A DNA stretch of 23,281 nt from an uncultured Cellvibrio sp. (GTDB taxonomy: Bacteria > Pseudomonadota > Gammaproteobacteria > Pseudomonadales > Cellvibrionaceae), in assembly GCA_946481735.1 (NCBI GenBank), contig CAMLOU010000067.1:1-23281 (forward strand), given 5' to 3'. The position numbers were made by a program, and so were the translations under genes. Positions 1 through 8,700 of this stretch are shown here, one piece after another (position 1 is the stretch's first letter; each line of letters starts with the position of its first letter). Below the pieces are notes generated by a model. It worked only from the letters and a program-made list of their open reading frames with translations, did no database searches and was not told the DNA's origin.

Positions 1-126
1 ATCAGGCAATAATGTCGGAGTTATGTATTACATCCCAATGCCATCTCTGTAACAGACTTTCTCTTGTGTAGAACGTCGCTCACGTGGCCGATTTACCCGA
101 AGCCAACATGTTACTGGAGATACAAA

Positions 127-639
127 ATGCCTGGAAAACGCCTTGATAAAACCCTGCTGAAATTTATCGTGCTCTTTTTTATATCCCTGTCGGTTTACGC
201 AAACGTGGATAAAACCCCGAAGGATGCTAACCGGGATTTTATCGCTGAGGCTTTTGCTCAGTGGGCTGCCGGCGGGCGGACTTTCTTTAACGATGTACTT
301 GCACCGGATATTGTCTGGATCATCAAAGGCACCAGTCCGGCAGCGGGAACCTATCGCGGCATACAGGATTTTATGGATCGCGCGGTTACGCCTTTTGTTC
401 AGCGCCTGGCAACACCAATCAAACCCCGTGTTAACAATATTTGGGCAGAGGGTGACACAGTGGTCGTTCATTGGGATGGGGAGGCAACCGCCGCCGATGG
501 TAAGCCCTACCGCAACAGTTACGTCTGGATTTTTCGCATGAAAAATCGCCGTGCCACTGAGGTTATTGCTTTTCTCGACCTTGTGCCTTACGACGATGTG
601 ATTGAACGGATACCTGTTCCGCAACAGGACTCGGAATAA
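127..639 (+). CDS. Exported SnoaL-like (NTF2-fold) protein, function unknown
   Basis: A 170-residue protein. The open frame runs upstream to position 64, but the ATG at 127 is preceded by GGAGATACAAA and opens a clear signal peptide: basic MPGKRLDK, a hydrophobic run around residues 9-24, then YANVDK. The mature part looks like a SnoaL/NTF2-like alpha+beta cone. It has an N-terminal helix with AFAQWAAGG, a strand with LAPDIVWIIKGTSPAAG, a GIQDFMDRAV helix, and C-terminal strands containing DTVVVHWDGEATAADG and YVWIFRMKN. Proteins of this fold include isomerases, hydrolases and pure binding proteins, so no reaction can be assigned. The signal peptide suggests the periplasm. It stands alone on the + strand and converges with the next gene across a hairpin repeat. 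The fold call is fairly firm; the function is open. Confidence 0.75.
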   Translation: MPGKRLDKTLLKFIVLFFISLSVYANVDKTPKDANRDFIAEAFAQWAAGGRTFFNDVLAPDIVWIIKGTSPAAGTYRGIQDFMDRAVTPFVQRLATPIKPRVNNIWAEGDTVVVHWDGEATAADGKPYRNSYVWIFRMKNRRATEVIAFLDLVPYDDVIERIPVPQQDSE

Positions 640-709
640 TCAAGCGTTATTCGTTGACTTATTGGCGGTGGCAGAATTTTTGAGGGGGCATGCCTGAAAT
701 CTGACATCC

Positions 710-814
710 AGACATTGCGGAGAAGCTTGCGAGACACGCCGTAAATACTTCCCTGTAGGCTCATCACCGGCATCCTTGCCGGTGACGGTCTCGCAAGCTT
801 CTCCGCAATGTCTT
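710..814. repeat. Long hairpin repeat, copy 1 (conserved core, locus-specific arms)
   Basis: Perfect inverted arms of 26 bp lie at 710-735 and 788-813. The arm begins AGACATTGCGG and ends GAGAC. Inside, 731-762 matches 31 of 32 bases of the reverse complement of 4048-4079 in copy 2. A second perfect hairpin with an 8-bp stem (764-771 with 778-785) has the six-base loop ATCCTT. The element fills the gap between two convergent genes, so in RNA it could act as a bidirectional terminator, although no T-tract follows. Short open frames across it, giving peptides with SLQGSIYGVS, are artefacts of the repeat. Confidence 0.85.
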
Positions 815-836
815 CCGTGCTGTGCTGCAAATGTAT

Positions 837-2375
837 CTATTCGAATAAGTTAAAGCGACTTTCTTTTATTAAAGCCACCAGATTGTGTCGCCGGATTTCA
901 TCGGATGCAGTGGGGGAAAGTCGATCCACCAGGTTCTCCAGTGTTCGCTCTTCTTGATGGTCCTCATGGCGATCTATTTCCGTAAAGTTCTGGTAGAAGC
1001 GCTCCAGTATGTCATGGGTTTTCTCACGCTCTACCAATAAACTATCTACATCCCCCGCTGACATGTCCAGCGTGCGTGTCGTTTTACCGCTTTCGTGTTC
1101 ATTGACGTACACATAATTGCCGTTTGCAAAATCCGCTGCTTCCAGCCAGGGTAAAGATTTGAAATAGCTGCTATGCAGTTCATAAAAAGATTCCTGTTGC
1201 AGCAGGAAACGTGCACCGTCGGTTTCGGCGCGCGTTGTCTGTCCCATAGTGAGATTCATCGCTGATACTTGTGTGCGATTTTCCGGGTTATAGGTAGTCG
1301 TTGCACGGAAGCTGGCGGTGAAATCCGGTAATCCCGTGTGGAATTCACCGGGCAGGCTTTTTTCTGCCGGCGAAGATGTCGGAAGTTTTAACTCATCCAG
1401 CAGCAACACACTGCGCAGCCCATCCAGCATAAAACGCACCGACGCACTCTCCGTACCGCGCGCATCGCCTGCCCGGCGAATTAAGTCCAGGTATTGCTCA
1501 ATGGTTTGCTGGGCCGTTGCGCGATCCGTTTGTAATATGCCATTAACGTGCGCAGTAATATCAAATTGATAACCGGCCACGTCTTCACCGCGCAAGCGAC
1601 GGGTTTGCGTGGTTTCATCAAACGAATAATCGTAATTCAGCGTATCGTAGACATCGCCGTTGGGTTTGGATAATTCAAGTTTAAAGGATTGAATATTGGC
1701 ATCATCAAAGGCAGCAAGACCACGCAGTTCCGCTTTGCCGGTACGAAAAAATTCATCCGCTACTTCACCGAGTTTACTGGCTAATTTATCGAGCGCTTGC
1801 TGCTCCGCTTCTGATAATTCACCAACCACATCAAACGCAAACTCCAGACTCTCTCCACCGGGGCCTTGGCGACGCGTCATGCGAACCGTGATGTCATCAC
1901 CCTCTTTGGTACGAATGGTCAGCAAAAAAGATTCCCGACGTTTCCCCACCAGCGCCGAAAAATCCGGCGAAAATTTTTCCGCTGCAATATCCCCCGGCAC
2001 ACTGAAATTGCGCGCTTCATTACGGAAATGGCTGGTTTCGGCACTGAGCGCACCCACCTGGCCCAAAAAACTTCCTGCACGAAAACTATGCGCGCGGTCA
2101 TTGCGAAACATCGACCATTCATTAAGCAGTTGCTGCGACAACGCCCCCGCAACAATGCCTGTTTGTTGCTGATAGCGCAGGTAAGTAACTTCTGACGATG
2201 GCTTTTTATAGGTCGGAGCGGAATTTTCAACTGCCCCCAAGCTGACTTGGGTCGAAGGCGAGTCCTGAACGGTAAGTGGTGATGCGGTGGGCTCAACCGT
2301 TTTATTTGCGGGAAGCGCCGGGGCATTTACTGTTGCACCGGGTGTAATTAACGATGAGGTTGGTGATATCGACAT
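837..2375 (-). CDS. Uncharacterised 512-residue protein
   Basis: I do not recognise the family. The frame can be extended to 2471, but the extra 32 codons (beginning MRFRNKCPNDKR) lie partly inside hairpin repeat copy 3. The ATG at 2375 is therefore preferred, with a weak GGGAA upstream. Residues 1-60 are rich in Pro, Ser, Thr and Ala and look disordered. Residues about 145-185 form strand-rich sequence (SFLLTIRTKEGDDITVRM). Residues about 186-215 are a charged amphipathic helix. The C-terminal part is helical and acidic, with HEDHQEERTLENLVDRL near the end. There is no signal peptide, membrane segment or recognisable catalytic motif. It is transcribed away from the repeat and converges with the SnoaL-like gene. 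Its length and codon use look like a real gene. Confidence 0.7.
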   Translation of the reverse strand: MSISPTSSLITPGATVNAPALPANKTVEPTASPLTVQDSPSTQVSLGAVENSAPTYKKPSSEVTYLRYQQQTGIVAGALSQQLLNEWSMFRNDRAHSFRAGSFLGQVGALSAETSHFRNEARNFSVPGDIAAEKFSPDFSALVGKRRESFLLTIRTKEGDDITVRMTRRQGPGGESLEFAFDVVGELSEAEQQALDKLASKLGEVADEFFRTGKAELRGLAAFDDANIQSFKLELSKPNGDVYDTLNYDYSFDETTQTRRLRGEDVAGYQFDITAHVNGILQTDRATAQQTIEQYLDLIRRAGDARGTESASVRFMLDGLRSVLLLDELKLPTSSPAEKSLPGEFHTGLPDFTASFRATTTYNPENRTQVSAMNLTMGQTTRAETDGARFLLQQESFYELHSSYFKSLPWLEAADFANGNYVYVNEHESGKTTRTLDMSAGDVDSLLVEREKTHDILERFYQNFTEIDRHEDHQEERTLENLVDRLSPTASDEIRRHNLVALIKESRFNLFE

Positions 2376-2445
2376 AAACCGCTGTTCCCAAGCAGAGGCG
2401 AGATTTTTTAGTTTGCTGTTGCGGCACTTCGTAGTACGTTTGTCA

Positions 2446-2535
2446 TTAGGGCATTTGTTTCGAAAGCGCATGAATACATCCCTGTAGCTCCCTCAAGTCG
2501 TCCATGACTTGAGGGTTTCGAAACAAATGCCCTAA
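2446..2535. repeat. Long hairpin repeat, copy 3
   Basis: Perfect 20-bp arms lie at 2446-2465 (TTAGGGCATTTGTTTCGAAA) and 2516-2535. The pairing continues outward imperfectly for about 15 bases (11 of 15 pair). The inside carries TGAATACATCCCTGTAG at 2471-2487, the reverse complement of the core shared with copies 1 and 2. It also carries a perfect 10-bp hairpin (2490-2499 with 2506-2515) with the six-base loop GTCCAT. Flanking sequence on both sides (GTTTGTCATTAGGGC; CCCTAACGCCAAACTTGCAT) is shared with copy 4, so the full unit is about 2430-2560. It lies just upstream of the 512-residue protein gene. Confidence 0.85.
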
Positions 2536-2647
2536 CGCCAAACTTGCATTGTGCAAACGTCGAGCTGGTCAATACTCCAGGGGGCATATACCTGCCAATA
2601 ACTCCACTATCGGCCAACTTGTGTTTAACTTTAATTCCAATTAAAAC

Positions 2648-3799
2648 TCAACGCGTCACCAACCGCGCACAACTTGCCAAAGCCAATAATCCCAAAGCAA
2701 CCAGCGCAAACGACACTGACAAGCTACTGATCTGCGCCACAAAGCCGATCATTGCCGGACCGGCGAGGATACCGGCATAGCCCAAGGTAGCTACAGCCGA
2801 AATCGCCAAACTCACCGGCATGGTTTTTTGATTACCGGCCGCCGTGAATAACACCGGCACAATGTTAGAAGCGCCCAGTCCGATCAATACAAAACCTAAA
2901 AACGCCGCTTCACGCGCGGGCACCAGGACCGTTAATAAAAATCCCGCCGCCGCACAAACGCCACCGAGAAAAATCACTTTTGTTCCACCCAGTGCCTGCA
3001 CAATCCGATCACCGGTCAAACGTGCGACAGTCATAGCGACCGAGAAGCCCGCAAAGCCCAAACCGGCTTGCGCTGCATCGACATTCCGCATGCTGGTAAG
3101 AAAAACCGCACTCCAGTCCAGTACTGAACCTTCCGCCAGAAACACCACAAAACATAAACAACCAATCAATAAAACCTTGCCGTGCGGCATAACGAACAAC
3201 GGGTCGCGACTGGTGCTGCCGTAGGGCAACAAATGTGCGAAACAAACGGCGAGCAATATCAGTATGACAACCGCCATCACGACCACTGCGATAAGCGGTG
3301 AAAACGCGAGCCACAATAACCCGCTCACACCCGCCGCACCGAGGATACCGCCGAGACTATAAAAACCGTGAAAGCCCGACATCATCGAACGGCCACTGGC
3401 TTTCTCCACCATCACTGCCTGAATATTCATCGCCACATCCACCGTGCCCACCGACGCACCGAACACCAACAACGTCAGCGCCATGGTCAACACACTCGGC
3501 GCGCTGGTCAGGCACACCAGACTCACACACATCAATAACGCCGCCACTACAATCACCCGCCGACAACCCAGGCGACCGGTAAGCATCCCGGTAATCGGCA
3601 TGGACGCGAGCGAACCGGCGCCGAGGCACAACAACAATAAACCCAGCGTCGCCTCGTTAACGGCGAGACGTTCTTTCGCAAAAGGCACCAGCGGTGCCCA
3701 ACTGGACATTCCCAAACCGGCAATCAAAAACGCCGCGCGGGTAGACATTTGTTCAGCAAAACCGGGGACAGGATGAGAGGCGGGAGCAACAACGGACAT
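2648..3799 (-). CDS. Major facilitator superfamily transporter, YbjJ-like
   Basis: A 383-residue inner-membrane protein with about 12 hydrophobic segments and no signal peptide. It begins with a short cytoplasmic tail and a first helix in AAFLIAGLGMSSWAPLVPF. The stretch TVDVAMNIQAVMVEKASGR followed by MMSGFHGFYSLGGILGAAG is typical of the YbjJ-like branch of the family. The central loop is at HLLPYGSTSRDPLF, and the C-terminal half begins around GKVLLIGCLCFVVFLAEGS. A GTG at 3811 would add four residues. The ATG at 3799 is preferred because GGTGA sits six bases before it. Substrates of YbjJ-type transporters are not well defined and none can be inferred here. The gene is divergent from the RND efflux set across a 532-base gap. 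Confidence 0.85.
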   Translation of the reverse strand: MSVVAPASHPVPGFAEQMSTRAAFLIAGLGMSSWAPLVPFAKERLAVNEATLGLLLLCLGAGSLASMPITGMLTGRLGCRRVIVVAALLMCVSLVCLTSAPSVLTMALTLLVFGASVGTVDVAMNIQAVMVEKASGRSMMSGFHGFYSLGGILGAAGVSGLLWLAFSPLIAVVVMAVVILILLAVCFAHLLPYGSTSRDPLFVMPHGKVLLIGCLCFVVFLAEGSVLDWSAVFLTSMRNVDAAQAGLGFAGFSVAMTVARLTGDRIVQALGGTKVIFLGGVCAAAGFLLTVLVPAREAAFLGFVLIGLGASNIVPVLFTAAGNQKTMPVSLAISAVATLGYAGILAGPAMIGFVAQISSLSVSFALVALGLLALASCARLVTR

Positions 3800-3843
3800 A
3801 ACATTCACCACAAAAAATACGCAAAGCGCAAAACGCCGGAAAA

Positions 3844-3856
3844 AGTGCCGGGCACT
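3844..3856. promoter_or_regulatory. 13-bp palindrome upstream of the MFS gene
   Basis: AGTGCCGGGCACT is a perfect 6+1+6 inverted repeat, 45 bases upstream of the chosen MFS start. It touches a possible minus-strand -10 (TATAGT). This geometry would suit a repressor operator. No regulator gene is adjacent, so this is only a candidate. Confidence 0.3.
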
Positions 3857-3899
3857 ATATCACCGGGATAATGTCGGGATCAGGGGTGAGAGTGTAAAA

Positions 3900-3918
3900 A
3901 GAGATTTACAAAATCTCT
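3900..3918. promoter_or_regulatory. 19-bp inverted repeat of unknown role
   Basis: AGAGATTTACAAAATCTCT forms a perfect 8+3+8 inverted repeat in the divergent MFS/mdtA region, 27 bases from hairpin repeat copy 2. It is AT-rich with a three-base spacer, so it could be a protein-binding site or a weak hairpin. It has no T-tract to make it a terminator. Confidence 0.3.
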
Positions 3919-3945
3919 GATGAAGTCGTCGCAGGCTGGCACCAA

Positions 3946-4100
3946 GGAGGTTCCGAAGCGCAGTGTGAGACCGTCAGAGGCATGGACGACCTACATGGAA
4001 GTAGGAAGTTTCCCGAAGCGCCGGGAGCGCGAAGGGATGCCGATGCCGAGCCTACAGGGAAGTATTTATGGCGTGTCTCACACTGCGCTTCGGAACCTCC
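3946..4100. repeat. Long hairpin repeat, copy 2
   Basis: Perfect 26-bp arms lie at 3946-3971 and 4075-4100. The distal arm sequence (GGAGGTTCCGAAGCGCAG) is unrelated to that of copy 1, but both arms end in GAGACC and are followed by GTCA. The core at 4048-4079 contains CTACAGGGAAGTATTTA and matches copy 1 at 31 of 32 bases in the opposite orientation. Inside are two more small hairpins with six-base loops: CCTAC/GTAGG around ATGGAA (3990-4005) and TCCCG/CGGGA around AAGCGC (4011-4026). It is about 50 bases longer than copy 1, all of it between the left arm and the core. Confidence 0.85.
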
Positions 4101-4331
4101 GCCCTCTTTCAAACGTTGGGAAATGTAAAACCGGTTGCTACCCCAACACTTAACACTTACGCTCCCTTGACCAAAGCAATAACAGCGCCAATGTTTACCG
4201 ATTATTGTCGCCCATACGTATTAAGAAAAAGACCGGAAGATAGCGGGAATTCTGTCAGGCATTTCTGATCCATCGCACATCCCGCTCATTCATCCCCCAG
4301 CGTCAGTCAGTAGGTTAATGTAGGAATCTTC

Positions 4332-5489
4332 ATGCTCGCACCTGTATCCCGTTTATCCCGCGGCCAGCGGTGGCTGTTGGCCGCAGTCCTCGTTGTTGTA
4401 CTGCTGTTACTCTGGTTCTTTGTCTGGCGCTCACCGGCAGAAAAATTACCACCGCCGCCCAACCCCTGGATGAGCCCGGTACCGGTGCGCACGGTTACTG
4501 CCACTCGTGAAGATTTAAAAGTTCACATCAAAGCCATCGGCACCGTTACCCCGCTCAACACCGTCACGGTGCGCAGTCGAGTCGATGGCCCGCTGGTTGA
4601 TGTCTCGTTCCAGGAGGGGCAGCAGGTCACGGCGGGCACTGTGTTAGCAGAGATTGATCCGGCGCCCTACCGCGTGCGTCTGGCACAGGCCGAGGGTACC
4701 TTGCAGGAGACCCGCGCCCAGTTAAAAACGGCTGAAGAAGACCTGGTGTTGTACAAGCGCCTCTACGAACAAAAATCCATTCCCAAGCAGCAACTGGATA
4801 AACAGGAAGCCCTGGTCGAGCAGTTCAAGGGAACCTTGAAGAACCATCAGGCGCAGGTTGATGATGCGAAGTTGCAGTTGTCCTATACGCGCATCAAGGC
4901 ACCGATTGCGGGCCGCCTGGGCCTGCGCCGGATCGACGTGGGCAATATCATCAACGCCAGCGATACCGAAGGCTTGGTCAGTATTACCCAAACCCAACCT
5001 ATCGCGGTGGTGTTTACCATTCCGGAAAACCAGTTGGTAGCGGTGCGCCAGTCTTACAACGCAGCGGCGGAGGCGGAGCAACGCCTGGCCGTCGAAGCCT
5101 GGGACCGCAGCGAGCAACACCAATTGGCCACCGGCGAACTCACCACACTGGATAACCAGATTGATTCCGCCACTGGCACCCTGCGCTTAAAGGCACAATT
5201 TGCCAATGCGGACGACATACTCTTCCCCAATCAGTTTGTGAACGCTCGCCTGCACCTGCAAACCCTGGACGAGGCCATCACCATCCCGGTGGATGCTGTG
5301 CAGTTCGGCTCCCAGGGGACTTACGTGTACACCATTGAAGACGGCAAAGCCAAAATTCGCCCGATCAAACTTGGCCCCACCGAGGGTGTGCGGGTGGCGA
5401 TTGAAGAAGGTTTGCAGGAAGGTGAAGCGGTGGTGCTGGAGGGGATTGATCGGCTTAATGAAGGCCGTAAGGTTAAGGTGACGAATTAA
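4332..5489 (+). CDS. mdtA: RND efflux membrane fusion protein, MdtA/MuxA-like
   Basis: A 385-residue periplasmic adaptor that would link an RND pump to an outer-membrane channel. The N-terminus is a membrane anchor (WLLAAVLVVVLLLLWFFVW, residues about 14-32) rather than a lipoprotein signal. Next comes a proline-rich linker, then the first half of the lipoyl domain (VTVRSRVDGPLVDVSFQEGQ). The alpha-hairpin follows at about residues 115-180 (AQAEGTLQETRAQLKTAEED and the return helix). The second lipoyl half is SYTRIKAPIAGRLGLRRID, and the beta-barrel contains the typical TGELTTLDNQIDSATGTLRL. Length and motif order fit MdtA. AGGAATCTTC precedes the ATG. Its partner pumps start 239 bases downstream, beyond three REP-like palindromes. 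Confidence 0.93.
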   Translation: MLAPVSRLSRGQRWLLAAVLVVVLLLLWFFVWRSPAEKLPPPPNPWMSPVPVRTVTATREDLKVHIKAIGTVTPLNTVTVRSRVDGPLVDVSFQEGQQVTAGTVLAEIDPAPYRVRLAQAEGTLQETRAQLKTAEEDLVLYKRLYEQKSIPKQQLDKQEALVEQFKGTLKNHQAQVDDAKLQLSYTRIKAPIAGRLGLRRIDVGNIINASDTEGLVSITQTQPIAVVFTIPENQLVAVRQSYNAAAEAEQRLAVEAWDRSEQHQLATGELTTLDNQIDSATGTLRLKAQFANADDILFPNQFVNARLHLQTLDEAITIPVDAVQFGSQGTYVYTIEDGKAKIRPIKLGPTEGVRVAIEEGLQEGEAVVLEGIDRLNEGRKVKVTN

Positions 5490-5500
5490 GTCCGGGATTT

Positions 5501-5530
5501 GTCGGCTTACGCTGCGCTAAGCCGACCTAC
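5501..5530. repeat. REP-like palindrome 1
   Basis: GTCGGCTTA (5501-5509) and TAAGCCGAC (5518-5526) form a perfect 9-bp stem around CGCTGCGC, followed by CTAC. It starts 11 bases after the mdtA stop codon. In RNA it would be a stable hairpin at the 3' end of the mdtA message. Confidence 0.75.
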
Positions 5531-5549
5531 GTCACCGAGCTGGAATACC

Positions 5550-5582
5550 GTAGGTCGGATTAGCGCCAGCGTAATCCGACAT
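5550..5582. repeat. REP-like palindrome 2
   Basis: GTCGGATTA (5554-5562) and TAATCCGAC (5572-5580) form a perfect 9-bp stem, preceded by GTAG. It is in the opposite orientation to palindrome 1, whose CTAC tail lies to the right, so the two form a head-to-head pair like those of classical REP clusters. Confidence 0.75.
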
Positions 5583-5666
5583 CAGGATCGCCGAACAAAG
5601 CAATAGTGATAGCCATATCAACGCTGCAAATCAATGCATCCGGAGCGCGCCTGGGTGAGTGCGAAC

Positions 5667-5693
5667 GCCGGATTACGCTGGTGCTAATCCGAC
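5667..5693. repeat. REP-like palindrome 3 (degenerate)
   Basis: CCGGATTA and TAATCCGA form an imperfect stem around CGCTGGTGC. It belongs to the same family but lacks the GTAG/CTAC side motif. It ends 36 bases before the mdtB start codon. Confidence 0.65.
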
Positions 5694-5728
5694 CCACTAG
5701 ACTGTTCCGACGATAAGAGAGTGTTTCA

Positions 5729-8700
5729 ATGAGTGTGTCCCGCCCTTTTATCCTGCGCCCGGTGGCAACGTCGTTATTGATGTTGGCGCTGCTGATGTCT
5801 GGCATCCTGGCGTGGCGGTTGTTGCCGGTGGCGGCTTTGCCGCAGGTGGATTACCCGATCATCCAGGTCTTTACCTTCAACCCCGGCGCCAGCCCGGACG
5901 TGATGGCACGGACCATCACCGCACCGCTTGAACGCCGACTGGGACAGATTCCCGGCCTGAAGCAAATGTCGTCCACCAGCTCCACCGGGGCTTCGATTAT
6001 TACCCTGCAGTTTTCGCTGGAAGTTGACCTGGGCGTGGCAGAGCAGGAAGTCCAGGCCGCGATCAACACCGCCAGCAGCTTATTGCCTGGCGACCTGCCG
6101 ACACCGCCGATCTATCGCAAGGTGAATCCCGCTGACGCACCCATCATGACCCTGGCGGTTACCTCTAAAAGCCTGCCATTGCCGGAAGTTTACGACCTGA
6201 TCGACACGCGCATGGCGCAGAAGCTGGCGCAGTTACCCGGCGTGGGGATGGTGAGCCTGGCAGGCGGCCAACGCCCGGCCATTCGCGTCAAGGTTAATCC
6301 GACGGCGCTGGCGTCGCTTGGTATGAGCCTTGAAGAAGTCCGCTCCGCTATCGTCACTGCTAATGCCAACCAGCCCAAGGGCAGCTTCGACGGCCCTTAC
6401 CGCTCCACCATGCTCGACGCCAATGACCAGATCAAATCCGTTGAGGAATACGAAAACCTGCTGATCAACTGGAACGACGGGGCACCGGTTCGCCTGAAAG
6501 ACGTGGCCAAGGTGGTTAACGGTGCCGAAGATCGCTTCCTCGCCGCTTGGGCCGACACCCAACCCGCTGTGCTGATCAACATCCAGCGCCAACCCGGCGC
6601 CAACGTGATCGACGTAGCCGACAGTGTGCAGGCGCTGATGCCGCAACTGACCTCCACCCTGCCCGCCGCTGTGGAAGTCACGGTGTTGACCGACCGCACC
6701 CATAGCATTCGCGCGTCGATCCGCGATGTGCAAAAAGAATTGATCTTCGCGATCTGCCTGGTGGTGCTGGTGACCTTCGTCTTCCTGCGCACGATTCCTG
6801 CCACCATCATCCCCAGTGTTGCCGTGCCCCTGTCGCTGGTGGGCACCTTCGGCGTGATGTACATGATGGGCTTCTCCATCAACAACCTGTCCCTTATGGC
6901 CCTGACCATTGCCACCGGCTTTGTGGTGGACGACGCCATCGTGATGCTCGAGAACGTGGCCCGCCACCGGGAAGAAGGCGAATCGCCCTTGCAGGCGGCG
7001 TTAAAAGGCGCGGCGGAGATCGGCTTTACCCTGATCTCGCTGACGATTTCGCTGATCGCGGTATTGATTCCGCTGCTGTTTATGGGCGATGTGGTCGGCC
7101 GTCTGTTCCAGGAATTCGCCATCACCCTGGCGGTAGCCATCGGGATTTCACTGGTGGTGTCACTCACCCTGACGCCGATGATGTGCGCGCGCATGCTGCG
7201 CGATGCGCCGGCCCACGACGCGGCTGACCCCGGATTTATGGATCGCCTGATTGCCCGCTACGGCGTCTGGCTGGATCGGGTGTTGGAGCATCAACCGGCG
7301 GCCATGCTGGTGATGATCGGTACTGTGGTCCTGACGGCAGGTTTGTACCTGCTGGTACCCAAAGGGTTCTTTCCGGTACAGGACAGCGGCGTGATCCAGG
7401 CCGTCACCGAAGCGCCCCAGGATATCTCCTTTGATGCCATGGCCGAGCGCCAGCAATTGCTGGTGGAGCGGGTGCTGGAAGACCCGGATGTCGCGAGCCT
7501 GTCCTCATTTATCGGCGTGGACGGCAGCAATATCACACTCAACAGCGGACGCCTGCTGATCAATCTCAAGTCCCACGGCGAGCGCGACGCAACCGCCGGC
7601 GAGATTATTGATCGCCTGCGGGAAAACATTAAAGGCGTAACCGGGATTACCGCCTGGTTCCAGCCGGTGCAGGAACTCAGTATCGAAGACCGTATCAGCC
7701 GCACCCAATACCAGTTCACCCTCACCACGCCAGACAGCCAGTTGCTGGATGACTGGGTGCCACGGGTGATTGAACGCCTGCGCCAGGAACCCGCATTGGC
7801 CGATGTGGCCAGCGACCTGCAAACCCAGGGGCTTCAGGCTTATGTGGATATCGACCGCGATGCTGCCGCCCGTTTGGGTGTGCGGGTCAGCGATATCGCC
7901 GCCGCGCTACAAAGTGCCTATGGGCAGCGGCAAATCGCCACATTGTTTACCCAGGCCAATCAGTATCGCGTGGTATTGGAGGTTAATCCGGATTACGCGC
8001 AAGGCTTAAAAGCACTGGAAACGACCTATGTGTCCAACAGCGCGGGCCAGCCGGTGTTGCTGTCCACCCTTGCCAAAGTCACCCAACGGCCCACCGCCCT
8101 GTTGATTAACCATCAGGGGCAATTCCCCTCGACCACCGTGTCTTTCAATCTGGCCACCGGTGCATCTTTGGGTGAAGCCATTGATGCTATCGAAGCAGTA
8201 CAACAGGAACTGGCCATGCCGGCTGCGCTGGAACTGCGTTTCCAAGGCGCGGCGGAAGCCTTCCGCGCCTCGCTCAGCAACACCTTGTGGCTGATCCTCG
8301 CGGCTGTGGTCACCATGTACATCGTACTGGGCGTGTTGTACGAGAGTTTTATCCACCCGGTTACGATTCTGTCGACTTTGCCCTCGGCCACCGTGGGTGC
8401 GCTCTTGGCCTTGCTGCTGACCGGGCGGCCGCTGGATTTGATTGCGGTGATCGGCGTGGTGCTGCTGATTGGCCTGGTGAAGAAGAACGGCATCATGATG
8501 GTGGACTTCGCGCTGGAAGCTCAACGCAAGGACGGCCTGAGCCCCCGCGCCGCCATCCATCGCGCGGCCCTGATGCGTTTCCGCCCGATCCTGATGACCA
8601 CCCTCGCCGCGCTATTTGGTGCAATCCCGCTGATGCTCGCCTCCGGCTCCGGCGCCGAGCTGCGCCAGCCCCTGGGCCTGGTCATGGTCGGCGGTCTGCT

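Larger units (their letters stand above)
3800..4331. other. Divergent intergenic region between the MFS gene and mdtA
   Basis: A 532-base gap with no credible gene. It holds two small palindromes near the MFS end (3844-3856, 3900-3918), long hairpin repeat copy 2 (3946-4100), and about 230 bases leading to mdtA. A TTGACC at 4167-4172 is a possible -35 for mdtA, but I see no convincing -10 at the right distance. On the minus strand TATAGT (3854-3859) could be a -10 for the MFS gene, again without a good -35. Short open frames here are translations of the repeat. Confidence 0.6.

Noticed and set aside
28..624. A 198-codon open frame on the minus strand
   Set aside because: It lies opposite the SnoaL-like gene, which has a signal peptide, RBS and family resemblance. 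The minus-strand product shows no domain or start signal.
588..830. Short minus-strand ORF containing SLQGSIYGVS
   Set aside because: The peptide comes from translating the hairpin repeat; the same motif appears in the ORF over copy 2 for the same reason.
2430..2560. Integron attC site
   Set aside because: The TTAGGGC...GCCCTAAC arms superficially recall attC ends, but the spacing, the perfect long stem and the repeated internal hairpins do not fit, and there is no integrase or cassette array.
2630..2645. AT-rich palindrome TTTAATTCCAATTAAA after the MFS stop as a terminator
   Set aside because: It is a perfect 7+2+7 palindrome, but it has no GC in the stem and too short a loop to be a convincing intrinsic terminator.
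3920..4153. Short plus-strand ORF containing SLQGSIYGVS
   Set aside because: It spans hairpin repeat copy 2; the similarity to the other short ORF is nucleotide repeat identity, not protein conservation.
5501..5693. CRISPR-like array
   Set aside because: Only three palindromes, of unequal spacing and alternating orientation, with no regular spacers and no cas genes.
6233..7194. Long minus-strand open frames opposite mdtB (up to 265 codons)
   Set aside because: They are shadows of a GC-rich coding strand. Their products are low-complexity, rich in His, Gln and Gly or Thr and Ser, with no family features.
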